Part shown: piece by piece, positions 24,647-37,085 of the stretch | Position numbering within the stretch: the stretch's first letter is position 1 | How the letters are laid out: every line of letters starts with the position of its first letter | NCBI GenBank assembly: GCA_031772625.1 | Contig: CM062814.1 | Span: 368,227,781-368,291,780 of the forward strand | Direction: 5' to 3' | DNA: 64,000 nucleotides | Source: Pinus tabuliformis | Lineage: Eukaryota > Streptophyta > Pinopsida > Pinales > Pinaceae | Position numbers and translations under genes: made by a program | Notes under the pieces: model-generated | What the model was told of the DNA's origin: nothing | Database searches by the model: none | What the model saw: the letters and a program-made list of their open reading frames with translations, nothing else

Positions 24647-24912
24647 TGTTACATAACCAGATCATAAAAGAGATAGATCAATGATTTCAAAATTAGCCTC
24701 TTCGAGGGGGAAACCTCCTTTACATCACATAGTTAAAAAATTCTTGAATAATACAAATGAGAAGGTCTCCTTTCTATATATAGTAGTCTAAGGGATCACA
24801 ATATGATCAAAGCCTGCATAGTAATAATAATGTAAGGGAACAACAATAAAAATAGGGGGATAAATTAACAATAACAACAAGGGGACTACAATATTATTAT
24901 AGGGACCTAATA
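24647..24912 (-). mobile_element. 5' LTR of the outer chromovirus-like fossil
   Basis: Begins TGTTACATAACCAG on the plus strand and shares blocks with the LTRs at 44689-45021 and 47111-47443, for example agcctcttcgaggggg and ctcctttctatatata. It abuts the F-box pseudogene of repeat unit A, which suggests the element inserted into that pseudogene. Confidence 0.8.
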
Positions 24913-24951
24913 GTATATTAGGGATAGGAAAAAATGAAAAAACCCACTAGT

Positions 24952-25776
24952 TTCTTATAACATCCAACCAATATATATTGTAGACATTGAAACGGTAATC
25001 ATCATAATCTTTGTCTAAATATAACTAGAAAAAATTCCCTTTGTGAAAGAAATCCTCTTTTGGGGGCATTACAACATCAAAATGGGGTTTTTTCCTTCTC
25101 TAGACCATGTCTACACTCATGCAAATAAAAAAATGTGATTCCATGTTTCTTCACACATGTTCCAGTAGAACCTAATCATATTTCTGAGGACCAAATTTCT
25201 CTGAAAAAGAGAAGAATCCCCACTCTCCAACATTCAGACTCCCAAGATTTCTAAAGTTATTTGTATAAGGGTTCACTATGAAATAATTATTTGAATGCAA
25301 AGACCCTCCAGGCATAGTGAATATAACCATCGATCCAAGTGTACATTGAATTATGTACGCAGAGTCCAAAAAAGGGAAAACCATCCAATAAATTTTTCCT
25401 TTGACATTAAGGTAAGATCCAACAAAGTAGTTATCCTTGATAGAAGTTGCGAAAGAAATAAATCCAAATTATTTGTCACTACATTGATTGTAAGAAGAAA
25501 GAAAATCATGCTTTCTGACAAAAAGACTTCATTCTTGACAAATCAACCAAAATTTTATGAGCACTGAGCGAGGAAGCCAATGAAATACAGGCTCAAGAAT
25601 CTCAAATGGAATAAAATTCCAAATACTTCGATAAATCGAAAAATGAACAAATTTTCTGAAACAAAACCAAAGATTAAGTGTTCCATTGTAAAGGATAAAA
25701 TCCTTAAAAAAGACTCATCCCATAAAAAGTGCAAATAATCAAATTTAAACTGCAATAAAATATCCTTCACAAACAT
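24952..25776 (-). pseudogene. F-box protein pseudogene A
   Basis: F-box proteins are substrate receptors of SCF ubiquitin ligases. Near 25527-25613 the minus strand encodes an F-box-like stretch, IPFEILEPVFHWLPRSVLIK, matching the family's LPxDIlExIfxxLPxxSLLkfRxVCKxW pattern but ending at a stop where the CKxW part should lie. Downstream, at 25172-25384, SNNYFIVNPYTNNFRNLG resembles an F-box-associated beta-propeller repeat in another frame. Frameshifts and stops break it, and its 3' end is cut at about 24950 beside a retrotransposon LTR. The copy in unit B shows the same pattern. Host gene relic; family call by motif only. Confidence 0.55.
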
Positions 25777-25899
25777 TTCAAAACAATTTCAAAATCTTTC
25801 ACATTCTTGAAAATAATAAATCTTTATGTCTTAAAACATCATTTTAACTAACAATCCTTGGAAAATAACTTTACCAAAAAATAAAAAATAAAAAACAAC

Positions 25900-27400
25900 A
25901 TGATTTTGCGAATATGCCAAAAACATTATACCTCGGGGTTAGGCTCCCCTCCAACTAAGTTCTACACAACACCATCTTGACTTCTGACTACCCGATTGAC
26001 TTTAGCTCTGACCACCAGTATAATACTTTTTTTTATCAATTTTCATGCCAACAATCTGTTTATCTTACTTTCATCTTCTTAAACATCCAAACTATCATAT
26101 CCAACATGCTAAAAAAAATCCCTCGCAATTTTTTTTTTTAAATATCCATTCTTGAGAAAAAAAAATCTCATTTGTCTTTTCTGACACCTTTTGAATTAAC
26201 ATTTCTTGGAATTTAATACACTCAAAATAAACAATTCAAAAATATGATTTTGTAAGTACGTCGAAAACACTGTGTACCGGAGTCGGCCTCCACTCAAACT
26301 AACTTCTACACAAAAACATCCCAACTTATGACTTCCTGACTCTCCTAAGCTCTGACCAACATTTTTATTTCCATGAAAACAATCACTTTCTCTTATTTTC
26401 GTCCTTTTAAACAAGCAAATTATCATATTAAATATGCTCAGAAATATCTTTCAGAAACATTTATAAAAATAACATTGTATCAACACAATATGGAAAAAGT
26501 TCCTTTTTATTAAAAAAAATTATCATTCCGCTTTTCAAAACACCTTTTCAAACAACAGTTCGTAGAAATTAACATTGCCTTAAAAAAGCAATACAAAAAT
26601 ACAAACACTATAACAACACGATTTGAAAAAAAAAATCTATTTCTGAAATTAATTTTTCCTTTTAAACATCCTTTCATCTAACAACTCTTGAGAAACAACA
26701 TCAACGAAAAAAATAATTAAAAAAAAAATTGTGAGTACGATGAAAATGTTGCACCCCGGGTTCGGCCTCGACACCAACTAACTTCTACGCAACACTATCC
26801 TAACCTCCGACCACCTGACTATCTTCACGTTCCTTCACCAATAAAAAATTTTTTATCAATATTTGTGCTACCCATAGACCTCTGACCACCTCACTGTCTT
26901 CACCTAAAACCACCAATAAAAATTTCATTTTATCGATATGTGTGCCATCAATCACTTTCTCTTACTTTCATATTTTTAAACATGCAAACTTTCATATTAA
27001 ACATGCTTAAAAATATCGTTCGAAAAACATTTCTTAAAACAAAAAAAAAAATATATCTAAAAATAACATTTTATCCAGATAAATTGAAAAAAAAATCCTT
27101 TTCTGAAAAAAATTAAAAAATTTCTCTTTTAAAACATATTTTCAACTAACAATTCTTCGAAAATAACATTGTTGTAAAAAAGCATTGCACAACGACTACA
27201 TTGCACGTCAAGGTTGGACTCCCCTCTAGCTAACTTCTATCTAACAACATCTTGCCTTATGACTTCCTGATTGACTTCACCTCCGACCACCAATAAACTG
27301 CAACACCTTCTACATCGGGGTCGAGGTCACAACTTTAACCAACTCACGTGCATTTCCATCCCTCCTTCTAACTACCCCACCGAGTTCACCTTCAACTACG
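25900..27400. repeat. Ladder of degenerate repeats in unit A
   Basis: A module reading roughly 'GTCGGCCTCCACTCAAACTA' and then 'ACTTCTACACAACACCATC' recurs near 25937, 26283, 26763, 27211 and 27317. Each is followed by a cytosine-rich 'CCGACCACC' part and an A/T-rich 'AAACATGCAAACT' part. Spacing is 100-480 bp and identity is moderate. Confidence 0.8.
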
Positions 27401-27684
27401 TTTGAAAGATTGTTTCTTTGGTTTTTTGTGTCGCACCTATCACTTTCCCCTACTTTGCTGCAATCACCTATATTTGAATTAAACCTTCCCTGCTATCACT
27501 TTGTCCAACCTCACCTCTATATGTTGTTGCTCGTCGGTAGCCTTTTAACAAAATCCTTTCCTCCTTTCTGATTATTGATTTCTAATCTCTTGTTCACATC
27601 CTCCTTACACTTCTTATCTCAAACTTGCATCCATATACAAAGAAGTAATTTGAAACCTAATTTTTTTTTTTTTCCTTTTGATAG

Positions 27685-27950
27685 GAAATTACATAAAAAA
27701 CAAAGGTGAATCTTCTAAACAACTCATAACAAGTTCTATATGTAAACAAACACACAATACCTTCTCTTACATTGTCGCTGCCAGACAACGCCAAATTTCG
27801 ATGACAATATTCCTTGCAAATTCAACAAGATTGCCAACGTATTTTTTTACATCCAACCACTGCTAGAAAAAGACTCAAATGATCACCAATATAATTGACA
27901 CCTTTACCAATTTGCAGATTGTTTCTACACTATGAGTATAATGAGGCAAG
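27685..27950 (+). other. Exon-like block A behind a splice-acceptor-like site
   Basis: A pyrimidine run ends in TTTTGATAG at 27684, followed by a readable stretch (NYIKNKGESSKQLITSSIC). The block is conserved in unit B (31605) and more distantly at 33915. Conservation of a polypyrimidine-AG plus reading frame suggests the start of an internal exon of a decayed gene. Stops are present here. Protein family not recognised. Confidence 0.4.
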
Positions 27951-28429
27951 ATAACCCAAGAGAAAATTTTATTTTTTAATAAAACCAGAATCATATGTTG
28001 TGCATAATTATGCAATACCTCACCTCTTTCTTTGTCTACACGTAGTCCCTTGTTCTTCCCGCATGCTCATTTCAACCATGCTTATCGTTGTGCAAAAAAT
28101 ATTTCCCTCTGCTGCAATTCCAAATTTGAACAAGCATAGCGAAGAATACTAATCCAAACTAGCAATACATAACAAAATGTAGCTACGCAACACCAAAACT
28201 ATTCTTCTCTTCGATATTTAAAACATTGATCTTCTCTTCAGCACTGAAACATCTCATTTCGTAACATGGTGTTCGCTCTTTCGATTCTATTCTCACCACC
28301 ACACCCACCCTTTGCTTTTAGATGGCCCTTCAATCCTTTATGGCCACGTTTCCATGCCTCTTTGAAGTTCCTCTTATCACAACCATCCATGGAGCTGTTA
28401 GATGAAGAAGATTTTGTTAGCAGTCAATC

Positions 28430-29500
28430 CTGGCCCTTGATAAATAAATAAAAGTAAAACTCCAATGATGGACTTCCATCTTGAGTTGAAATATATATGC
28501 CTATTAGTGAAAAATATTCCAAGCTTCGTCCGATTGCAACTTGCCCAAACTCAAAATTTTCTATCTCTTTAAGAGACCAAATAACAATTGAAACATTGTT
28601 TACAAGGCAAATTGGTTGGTTTGTGTGCAATCCTAATTCCATACATTGTATGTCAGCGATACGAACAAATGTTAAACCACATTGGTTTCTTATAATATCC
28701 AACTAATATATAGTGTATCCTTAGAAAGGGTAATCATCGTAATCTTATTCTAAACATAACCAAAAAGGTTTCCATTTGTGAAAGATATCCTCATTTAGGG
28801 GTGTTACACCACCAAAAGGGGATTCCATCCTTCTCCAAACCATCTCTACACTAGTACAAATAAAAAATGTGATTCCATGTTTCTGCGCACATGTTTTAAC
28901 ACAACCAAATGATTTTTTTATGGACTAAATTTCTCCAACAAAGAGAAGAATCTCCATTCTCCAACAATCAAACTCCCAGTATTTCTAATGGTCTTTGAAA
29001 AAGGGTTTAATATGAGATAATTCTTTGAAATCAAAGACCCTCAAGGCACAGTGAATAGAACCATTGATCGAACTATACATTGAATTTTGTACCCAGGGTC
29101 CAGAAAAGGGAAAACTGACTGACAGATCTATCCTTTGTCATTAAAGTAAGATACAACAAACAAACTATGATCAATAACATTTGCCAAAGAAATAAATCCC
29201 AATTATCTGTCGCTACATCAATTGTAAGAAATAAGAAAAATCAGGATTTCCAACGAAACACTCTATTCTTTTCAAACCAACCAAAATTTTAGGAGCACCG
29301 ATAAAGGAGGCCAATGAAATACAAGCTCAATAATATCAAATGGAAAAGCTTCCAAGTAGTTGGAACCATCAGGAAATGAACAACGTTCCTAAAACCAAAA
29401 CAAAGATTAGACGTTACATTGCAAAAGATGAAATCCTTAAAAAGCACTCATCCCATCAAACACGCATGTAATCAAATTTAAAATTCCATAAAATATCCTT
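28430..29500 (-). pseudogene. F-box protein pseudogene B
   Basis: At about 29277-29350 the minus strand reads FPFDIIELVFHWPPLSVLLK followed by a KFWLV-like end, a good F-box match. Further on, SKNYLILNPFSKTIRNTGSL at about 28960-29040 parallels the propeller-like stretch of copy A. At 28424-28702 an open stretch (ELGLHTNQPICLVNNVSIVI, then WSLKEIENFEFG) continues the gene toward its end; copy A lacks this part. Several frame changes and stops separate these pieces, so it is a pseudogene. It might act only as a non-coding transcript. Confidence 0.55.
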
Positions 29501-29639
29501 CACAAACATTAGAAAATAATTTCAAAAACATTCACATTCTTGAAAGAAAAAAAAATTGTCTTAAAACATCATTTGAACTAACAATGCTTGGAAAATAACA
29601 TTACCTAAGAAAGATAAAAAATAAAAAAAAATAAACAAC

Positions 29640-31270
29640 ATGATTTTGTGAATACACCAAAAATGTTGTCTGCTGGGGTCGGACTCCCTCCAACTAACTT
29701 CTACGGAACACCATTCTAACTTCTCATTCCCTTACTGACCTCATCTCTGACCACTAGTACAATATATTTTTTCGATTTCCATGACAACAATTAGTTTCTC
29801 TTCTTAAACATTCAAACTATCATGTCAAATGTGCTAAAAAAAATCATCCGCAAACATTTCTGAAAAAAAAAAAAATCTCTTAAAAATAACATTATATTAA
29901 TATATTTACAAAGTAATGTCCATTCTTGAGGAAAAAAAAAACTCATTTTTCTTTTTTTACATCTTTTCAACTAACATTTATTGAAAATTAACACCACTGA
30001 AAAAAAGTTCAAAAATATGATTTTGCAGATACGCCGAAAAAGTTGTGTTTTGGGGTCGGCCTCTACTCAAACTAACTTCTATGTAACACCATCCTGACTT
30101 CCGACTACGTGACTCTCCTAAGCCCTGACTAGCAATACAATATTTTTTTTTCGATTTCCATGCCATCAATCACTTTCTCTTACTTGCATCTTTTTAAACA
30201 TGAAAATTATCATATTAAACATTCTCAAAAATATCCTTCAAAAACATTTATAAAAATAACATTGCATCGACACAACTTAGAAAAAAATCCTTTTTATGGA
30301 AATAAAAGTATTGTTTTTCTTTTTAAAACATCTTTTCAACCAACCGTTCTTTTAAACTAACATTGCCCTAAAAAAAAAATACAAAAATACAAATAGTATA
30401 TCAACACAATTCGGGAAAAAATTCCATTTCTGAAACTCATTTTTCTTTTTAAATATCTTTTCATCTAACAATTCTTCAAAGAACATTACCGAAAAAAAAT
30501 AATAAAAAAAATAATTGTGAGTACAATGAAAAAGTTGCACTTTAAGGTCATCCTCCACACCAACTAACTCCTACGTGACACCATACAAACCTCTGACCAC
30601 TCGAATGACTTCACCTTTGACCACCAATAAAAAAAAAATTATCGATATTTATGCCACCAATAGACCTCGCACCACCTATATTTCTTGATGTCCAACCACC
30701 AATAAAAATTTTATTTTATTAATATTTGTGGCACTAATTACTTTCTCTTAGTTTCATCTTTTTAAACATGCAAACTTTCATATTAAACATGCTCAAAAAT
30801 ATCATTCGCAAAAAATTTCTTATAACAAATTTTTTTTGAAATAACATTTTATCAAGTCAATTTGAAAAAAAAATTATTGTTCTAAAAAAAACATTTATGT
30901 TTTAAAACATATTTTCAACTAAAAATTATTCAAAAATAACATAGTTGTAAAAAACACATTGCACATTGATTGCATTGCACGTTGGGGCCAACCTCCCCTC
31001 AAAAAAAATTCTATCCAACAACATCATGCGTTTCAACTACCCGACTCACTTCACCTCTAGCCACCAATACATTGCAGCACCTTCTACATCAGGGTTAAGG
31101 TCATGACTTTAACCAACTCATGTGCATTTCCATCATGTCTTCCAGCTACCACACTCACTTCATGTCTGGCCTCCAATACATTGCAACACCTTCTACATTG
31201 GGGTCAGGGTCACGACTTTAACTAATTCATGTGAAATTCCACCATGCCCTCCGGCTACCCCATTGAGGTC
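29640..31270. repeat. Ladder of degenerate repeats in unit B
   Basis: Module landmarks recur near 29679, 30054, 30547, 30990, 31094 and 31204, one more than in unit A. The last two to three are a shorter form (about 105 bp) ending CACCTTCTACATCGGGGTC-like. Confidence 0.8.
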
Positions 31271-31604
31271 ACCTCTAACTATGTTTGAAAGATTGTTTCT
31301 CTATTTTCTTGTGTCTCACTTATCACTTTCCTCTGCTTTGTTTCAATCGCCTATATCTTATACAAACCTTCCACATTGTCCCTTCGTCCGACCTCACCTC
31401 CATGTGAATATGTTGTTGCTCGTTGGTAGCCTTTTAACAAAATTTTCCTCATTTCCTCCTTTTCCATTTCTATTTCATAATCTCTTGTTTTCACCCTCCT
31501 TATACTGTTTATCTAAAACTTTCATCCATTTACAAAGAGAGAACTTCTATTTCAAGATGTCACTCGTAATTTGAAACATAAATTCTTTCTTTTCCTTTTG
31601 ACAG

Positions 31605-31861
31605 GACATTACATAGCAAATAAAGGTGAATTTTTTGAACAACTTTTAACAAAATCTATATCTAAACTAACACATAATGCCTTCTCTTACACCATAGCTA
31701 GCGGACGACGCCCATTTTCAATTGCAAGATTCACTGAAAATTCAACAAGACTGTCGAAACGTTTTTTTAAATCTGAACAGTGCAATAAAAACGCTCAAAT
31801 GATCACCAACAGAATTGACACCTTTATGAATTTGCAGACTGGTTCTATGCTATCAATATAA
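31605..31861 (+). other. Exon-like block B behind a splice-acceptor-like site
   Basis: TTTTGACAG ends at 31604 and an open stretch of more than 80 codons follows (HYIANKGEFFEQLLTKSISK, then NAFSYTIASGRRPFS). It is the best preserved of the three related blocks and is open for its whole length to 31861. Family unknown. A short functional peptide is not excluded but not supported. Confidence 0.4.
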
Positions 31862-32440
31862 TGAGCATGCACAATCCAAGAGCAAAATGTATTTTTTAAT
31901 AAAACCATAATCATATGTTGCATGAAATTATGCAACCACTCACCTCTTTCTATGTTTGCACGTAATCCCTTGTTCTTTGTCCATGCTCGTTCCGACCATG
32001 CATATCGTCCTGCAAAAAAATATCTCCCTCCATTGTAATTACAAATATGAACAATTGCAACCAAAGAATGTTAATCCTGACCAACAATACAGAACATAAC
32101 TCAGCTAAGAAACATCATAAACTATTCTTCTCTTTGATCTTTAAAACAATAATCTTCTTTTCAGCACTGAAATGTCTCATTTCGTAACATGGCATTAACT
32201 CTTGCCATGCCATGCTCACCACCACTCCCAGAATTCGCTTTCATACAACCCTTCAATCCTTTGCCACCACGTTTCCACAACTCTTCGAAGGCCTTGTCAT
32301 TGCAACTGTCCATCGAGCTCTTAAAAAATAACATTCTACCAACAATCTATCCTCCCTCTTCATAAATCACAAAAATAAATTTCCATCGATGGACTTTCAC
32401 CGTGAGTTGAAATGTATATACTTATCAGCAAAGTAGCACA

Positions 32441-32880
32441 ATCATATTTACTTAATTTAATGTGGTTGGCATATGCCAGTAGGTGTATATCCATTAATCA
32501 CATGCACAACCACATTAGTAAATGTGGTTGAAATACACTGATAAGCATTAGTTTTTATTATTAATATTATAATTATTAAATTAATTTTTTATCATTATTC
32601 ATATATTAATTAAATTGTATTAAATAACAATTGTTTTTGTTATGTTTGGTTTTATTATTATCATTCTTAGTAAAGTAATTAATTAATCTTAGTATTATAA
32701 TTAATTATATTAGTGACTAATTAATTACTATTAATAAAAGCAATTAATTATTAATTAATTAATATTAATAAATTAATTTTTTATTATTATTATTATTTCA
32801 ATCATGATTATTAATTATTATTATTAAAAGAATTTGTAGCATACAAAATATAAATAAAAACAAAATAGATGTTAGTTTGT
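32441..32880. other. Very AT-rich spacer
   Basis: Runs of ttaattaat and tattattatt. A 10-bp inverted pair (aatgtggttg near 32459, caaccacatt near 32508) is present. No gene seen. Confidence 0.6.
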
Positions 32881-33480
32881 AGTTGAAAGCCGAAGGTTAA
32901 GAGTCAGGCCACATATCACAACACAATGGAAAGATAAATCTTCCGAGCCATCCTCCTCACTCTCGACTTCCCTTTCAACCCGACTAAGTTGTGGGTTAGG
33001 GTTGGGTTATCCGTTGGCATAAGCATGATATTAACACTATCAAAACTTCTAGCCACTCGATTGTCCAATGTTATCCAACATCCACTTAGCCATCTAAACC
33101 GAGGTCAGGTCACATACTTAACACAATGAAATAACAATCCTCTGAGCCAATGTCCCGACTACTAAATTCCCTCTTAGCTTGACTAAGTTCTGCATTGGAG
33201 TTGCACTATCCACATGAATAAACATGATATGAACATTGTCCCGACCTTCCAACCACCTAACTCCCAACTAGAGCAGGATGGGGCACATACCCGACCAAAA
33301 TGAAGTTTGTTACTCTCCACACCTGACCTCCAAACTACCGACCTCTGTCTTACCCAACCCCAGTGCAGATCAACATCATGGTCATCATTCACCAAAAGTT
33401 GAATTTAATAGTATCATGTCTTCCGACCACCCGACTGCATTCTCCTTCGAATAATAATAAAAATTTTTATTTTTCGATTT
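32881..33480. repeat. Partial third repeat unit (C), short module ladder
   Basis: Degenerate modules containing 'ccgactaagttgtgggtt', 'cttgactaagttctgcattg' and 'cttccgaccacccgactgc' recur at irregular spacing. The last is clearly the same module as in units A and B and is followed by the 33915 exon-like block, so this is a worn third unit without a recognisable F-box part. Confidence 0.55.
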
Positions 33481-33914
33481 GCGCACCAACCATAATTATA
33501 TTTTAGCTTTCTTTCCTTTTTTAAACCAACTTTGAAATGGCAAACTATTACGTTTCAAAAGAACATTCCCACAGCTCTGACCATGCAAAATCATATCGAT
33601 TTTCACAGGGAAGTGGTTGAAACATCTCACCACTTGAATGAAGAATTAACATGTTTCATGCAAATTTATTGTTGGACATTCTTAAGGTCAAAAGAAAACT
33701 TAGAAACTTTCCTAGTTTCCCCTCTCTATTTTTCACTTTCTTCTCCACACCCTATTTATAGTGTTTTTCAGAAACTTATCCCTCATTAGAAACTATCAAG
33801 TTCAAATTCACTATAAGGCTTCTAATTTATAGTAAACATCTGCTTCCATACAAAAAAACGCTAGTAAATTTGATATCTCTCATCAAAAGTTGATTTTTTT
33901 TATTCATTTTTCAG

Positions 33915-36900
33915 GGCACAACATGGGAAAGAAAGGTAAATCCACGACGGCAAAGCAAGTTATACAACACAATACGGAATGCCTAGAGGGAGCAAAAAAT
34001 CCTGAACCAAAGCTCTACAATGTCAACACAACTCTCATCTTCGACGCCACCTTAAAAGCCCCAATGGTAGGTATGATGAAGTGGGAAAAAATTTATAATT
34101 TCTTCAAAAATATAATCTGGTTTAATTATGAAAATTCAATTATTGATAAAAGTATACTTAAAAAATTTAGAGGTAGAGAATGTTACTATGAAATTTATTG
34201 GAAGGTGTACCAAAAACATTCCACTTAAGTCATTGGTGGCACATGGCCTTAACATCAATTTGTGGTTGCTTATGTTGAAGGTTTGCAATAATAAGACTAC
34301 AAAAACCTACAATAAAAAGACATATGTGATCCAAAATAGCAAACAACAATATATATCTAATGTAATAACCCAATATGGAAAGACTTTAAAATGAATAATA
34401 AATCTTTATTGATAACACCTGGTGACAGAGTTCTACAAAAGGGTCTACAAAGCCCCCTCCATGGGATGAGTCCTTTGATGTCCTTGATGCTTCAATAATC
34501 GATTCTCCCTCTCAATGTAGCAAAAACCCAAAACAATGTGTAGAACTCAAGTGGGAGCTCAAGTGCAGGAAGACAATAATGATGACGATGATAATGATTA
34601 TGGTGAAGAATGAATGGAAAACATTCTTATTTTTAGAAAAGTATTAGATTGATCTCGAGAATGGAAAATAATAAAACAACATTGACCAAATCTAGATCTA
34701 ACCGTGAGGAATACTTTATTATATTTTTTGGAGAGGGAAAATATATTCAAAATGGTCAGATATCTTTATTTAGAAATAATTAACAAATAAAATGACTTAT
34801 CAATTATTTCACGAGGACTAAGAATGGTGTGAAATTGAAATAATTATTAGATATTGATTTAAGAATTATTCCAATAATAGAACTGAGGAATAATAAATAA
34901 ATAGTTATTTATTTAATTAGTCCTAGGTGATTTAGTCCAATGTGACAATGAATAATTATCAATTAATGATTTAATAATTATTCCTAGAGTAAATTAAATA
35001 AATAATGATTTATTCAATTATTTTCAAGTGGTTTTTTAATTTTAATCAGAAATAATTTAATAAAAATGGTTTACTAAATTATTCTCCATGGTGAAACTTT
35101 TTTCCTTAGTATGACATGGTTGCATGAGCCATGTGGCATCTAGATTTTCCTACCCATGCTATATTAGATCACAACAAGAAATTTATGGCCTCTTGGAATC
35201 TGCAAGTTCTTTCAGGAATTTACAAGCTTATTCCTCCAAAAGTTTTCTTGAATACCTAGTTTCTCGATAACTTGAACAACACAATATGCAGGGAGTGTGA
35301 AGGGAATTATGAACAAGTTTTTAGACATTGGTTACAAGAAGATAGAGAAGGATACGAACTTAAGGGATCAAAAAAATATTTGGTCACCATTTTGAAAAGA
35401 CCCGTTAGGTTCCTCATCAAAATGGTGTCCTATCTATATGGAGAGAAAGACCCTGAGCATTGCAAACTGTAATGGATCACTTTAATACACAATCTACTCA
35501 TGAATTCAAAGCATTTTAATTGGGTTAGAATTACTTCTCAAAATTTAATATATGCCCTTATGTTTTCGATTTTTTCTCCTCCAAGATATTATCAGTTGTT
35601 TTGCATGTCAGCCTATATTATCAATATTATAATTTCTTTTGTTTTGCTTCCTCTCATGAAATGGAAATACCTAGTTGATTAGCAACTGCCTATTCAGAAT
35701 TATGCCCCTATTTTGTGAGAAAGTAACTTCAAATTCCATTTTTATGACATTTGCAATTATGTGATGACCTTTTTCCATCATATTTAGTTTGGAGAAATCC
35801 CTCCCAAGTTTAGTGAAGGCCTTAAAGAGGCCTTAGTCAAGTCTTGTTATAGACTTTAAATGTCGACACTAAAACATGGATACTATGGTTAATAATCCAA
35901 ATATACAAGATACTAAGAAATAGGAAATTGGTTCGTCAAAAAATTATTCTCATCTATCAGAGTCTACAAAAGTGAAGTTGGCCCATCACCTTCATCCTAG
36001 ATATATACCAAGGAGGATCACTTTAAGAGATGTAGCCAATCAAATTGCCTTGAATGGTCAAGGTAAGAAATTTAACAAACTTGAGAAGAAAATGTGGATA
36101 AACTTCTCAATTAAATTTGGAAAAGTTTCCCTCCAGGACTGAGGACATGCATTTAAGGAGGTTGAATAACTGAACTATGTTTGGTTTTATTCATTTCCCC
36201 TTCATGACTATGACCCTCGGGGAATCATTAATGACCATTATAAGTCTGTCACCTACATCAAAACCTACACACATCACTAGCTTCCTTTTGATCAAATTTT
36301 CATTAATACTGATAATTTTCACCAAGCTTTTAAAAGAGGAAAGTTATTGACTAGGGAGGATAAAATTCGGCTGCAAGAGTTAAAAAATTTATTTATGAGA
36401 ACTTCCTTAATCAGAAGAGTCTTCATACAAATACTACAATCGAAGAGATCAAATTGTTGAGAGTCTAAAATACAATTTCAATGACATTATTTCAAGCCCT
36501 ATTTCCTCCTCTACAAAAATAGAATAATCTCAACTTGAAAATGCCTGTGATGTTTATTTTATAGCTCCAGAGACAAGCACAGAAAAATAAAGCACTTTTA
36601 AAGAAAAAGAGTCAGATACCGAGATAGATCAACAAGGTCAAATGAACACATAAGTCAAAGGTAAAAAAACAGAGATCAGAAAAAGAACAGGCAACAGAAA
36701 AGTAGAGTTCCTCTGAAGACAATATCACTATTATTGATGTCCTAGATGATGCCACCAAGGCACATACAAATTTGAATAGAATTAATGAGGAAATTCAATA
36801 TATGCAGGTTGATACAAACAAAGAGGAGGAAATTACTAGGACCACTCTATCACCATTAATTTGTTCCTCTCGAAGATAAAAATAGTTTCCTGAGCAACAA

Positions 36901-37080
36901 GAACAAAGTACCCAGATATCTATTCCACAGACTTCTCATGACACATCGATGACACCAATTTCTACAAAAATCCCTTTGGAGTTTTTTTTATTTATACCAG
37001 TCACTTAATTAGAAATCATTCGTGAAATTGTTCCATCCTTGACTGAGCACTACTTTAATGCTCAAACCAATTCAGTTGTT
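33915..37080 (+). pseudogene. Decayed gene of unknown family, 5' part
   Basis: TTTTTCAG at 33914 precedes a readable stretch (GHNMGKKGKSTTAKQVIQHN) related to exon-like blocks A and B. Further readable stretches include KGSKKYLVTILKRPVRFLIK at about 35370, LIYALMFSIFSPPRYYQLF near 35550 and a charged segment (LDDATKAHTNLNRINEEI) near 36750. Frames shift and stop between them. The order of motifs resembles large plant proteins of unknown function that spread with transposons, but I cannot name a family. A copia element interrupts it at 37085. Confidence 0.45.
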
Positions 37081-37085
37081 AGGAG

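Larger units (their letters stand above)
6531..24912 (-). mobile_element. Chromovirus-like Ty3/gypsy fossil, interrupted and partly duplicated
   Basis: From right to left: 5' LTR (24647-24912), Met-tRNA-like primer site, gag with zinc knuckle, protease, then reverse transcriptase and RNase H at 6590-7600. A second LTR element is inserted between the protease and reverse transcriptase parts. The LTR and gag are related to the chromodomain-bearing derivative at 44689-47443, which supports the chromovirus assignment. The 3' end is not visible. Broken many times. The insertion and the later 7.67-kb duplication explain its 18-kb span. Confidence 0.8.
24913..28520. repeat. Higher-order repeat unit A
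   Basis: Direct, diverged copy of about 28690-32440. Matching landmarks include aaaaatgtgattccatgttt (25132 and 28866), the TTTTGATAG/TTTTGACAG exon-like blocks and gcactgaaacatctcatttc (28240) against gcactgaaatgtctcatttc (32166). Contents: F-box pseudogene, ladder of short repeats, exon-like block. Offset drifts from about 3.7 to 3.9 kb through indels. Confidence 0.85.
28521..32440. repeat. Higher-order repeat unit B
   Basis: Second copy of the unit that holds an F-box pseudogene, a repeat ladder and an exon-like block. The left end overlaps the tail of pseudogene B. The right end shows tggactttcaccgtgagttg near 32390, matching tggacttccatcttgagttg near 28470. By eye the two units look roughly 80% alike, so this duplication is far older than the one at 7369-22708. 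Confidence 0.8.

Noticed and set aside
25172-25384. Intact F-box gene
   Set aside because: F-box and propeller-like stretches lie in different frames with stops, and the 3' end is cut.
31122-31574. 150-codon plus-strand open frame
   Set aside because: It lies across the degenerate repeat ladder, its sequence follows the repeat modules, and the matching part of unit A is not open.
24913-34230. CRISPR-like or bacterial repeat array
   Set aside because: Modules are long, degenerate and irregularly spaced in plant-type DNA; no short exact repeats with unique spacers.
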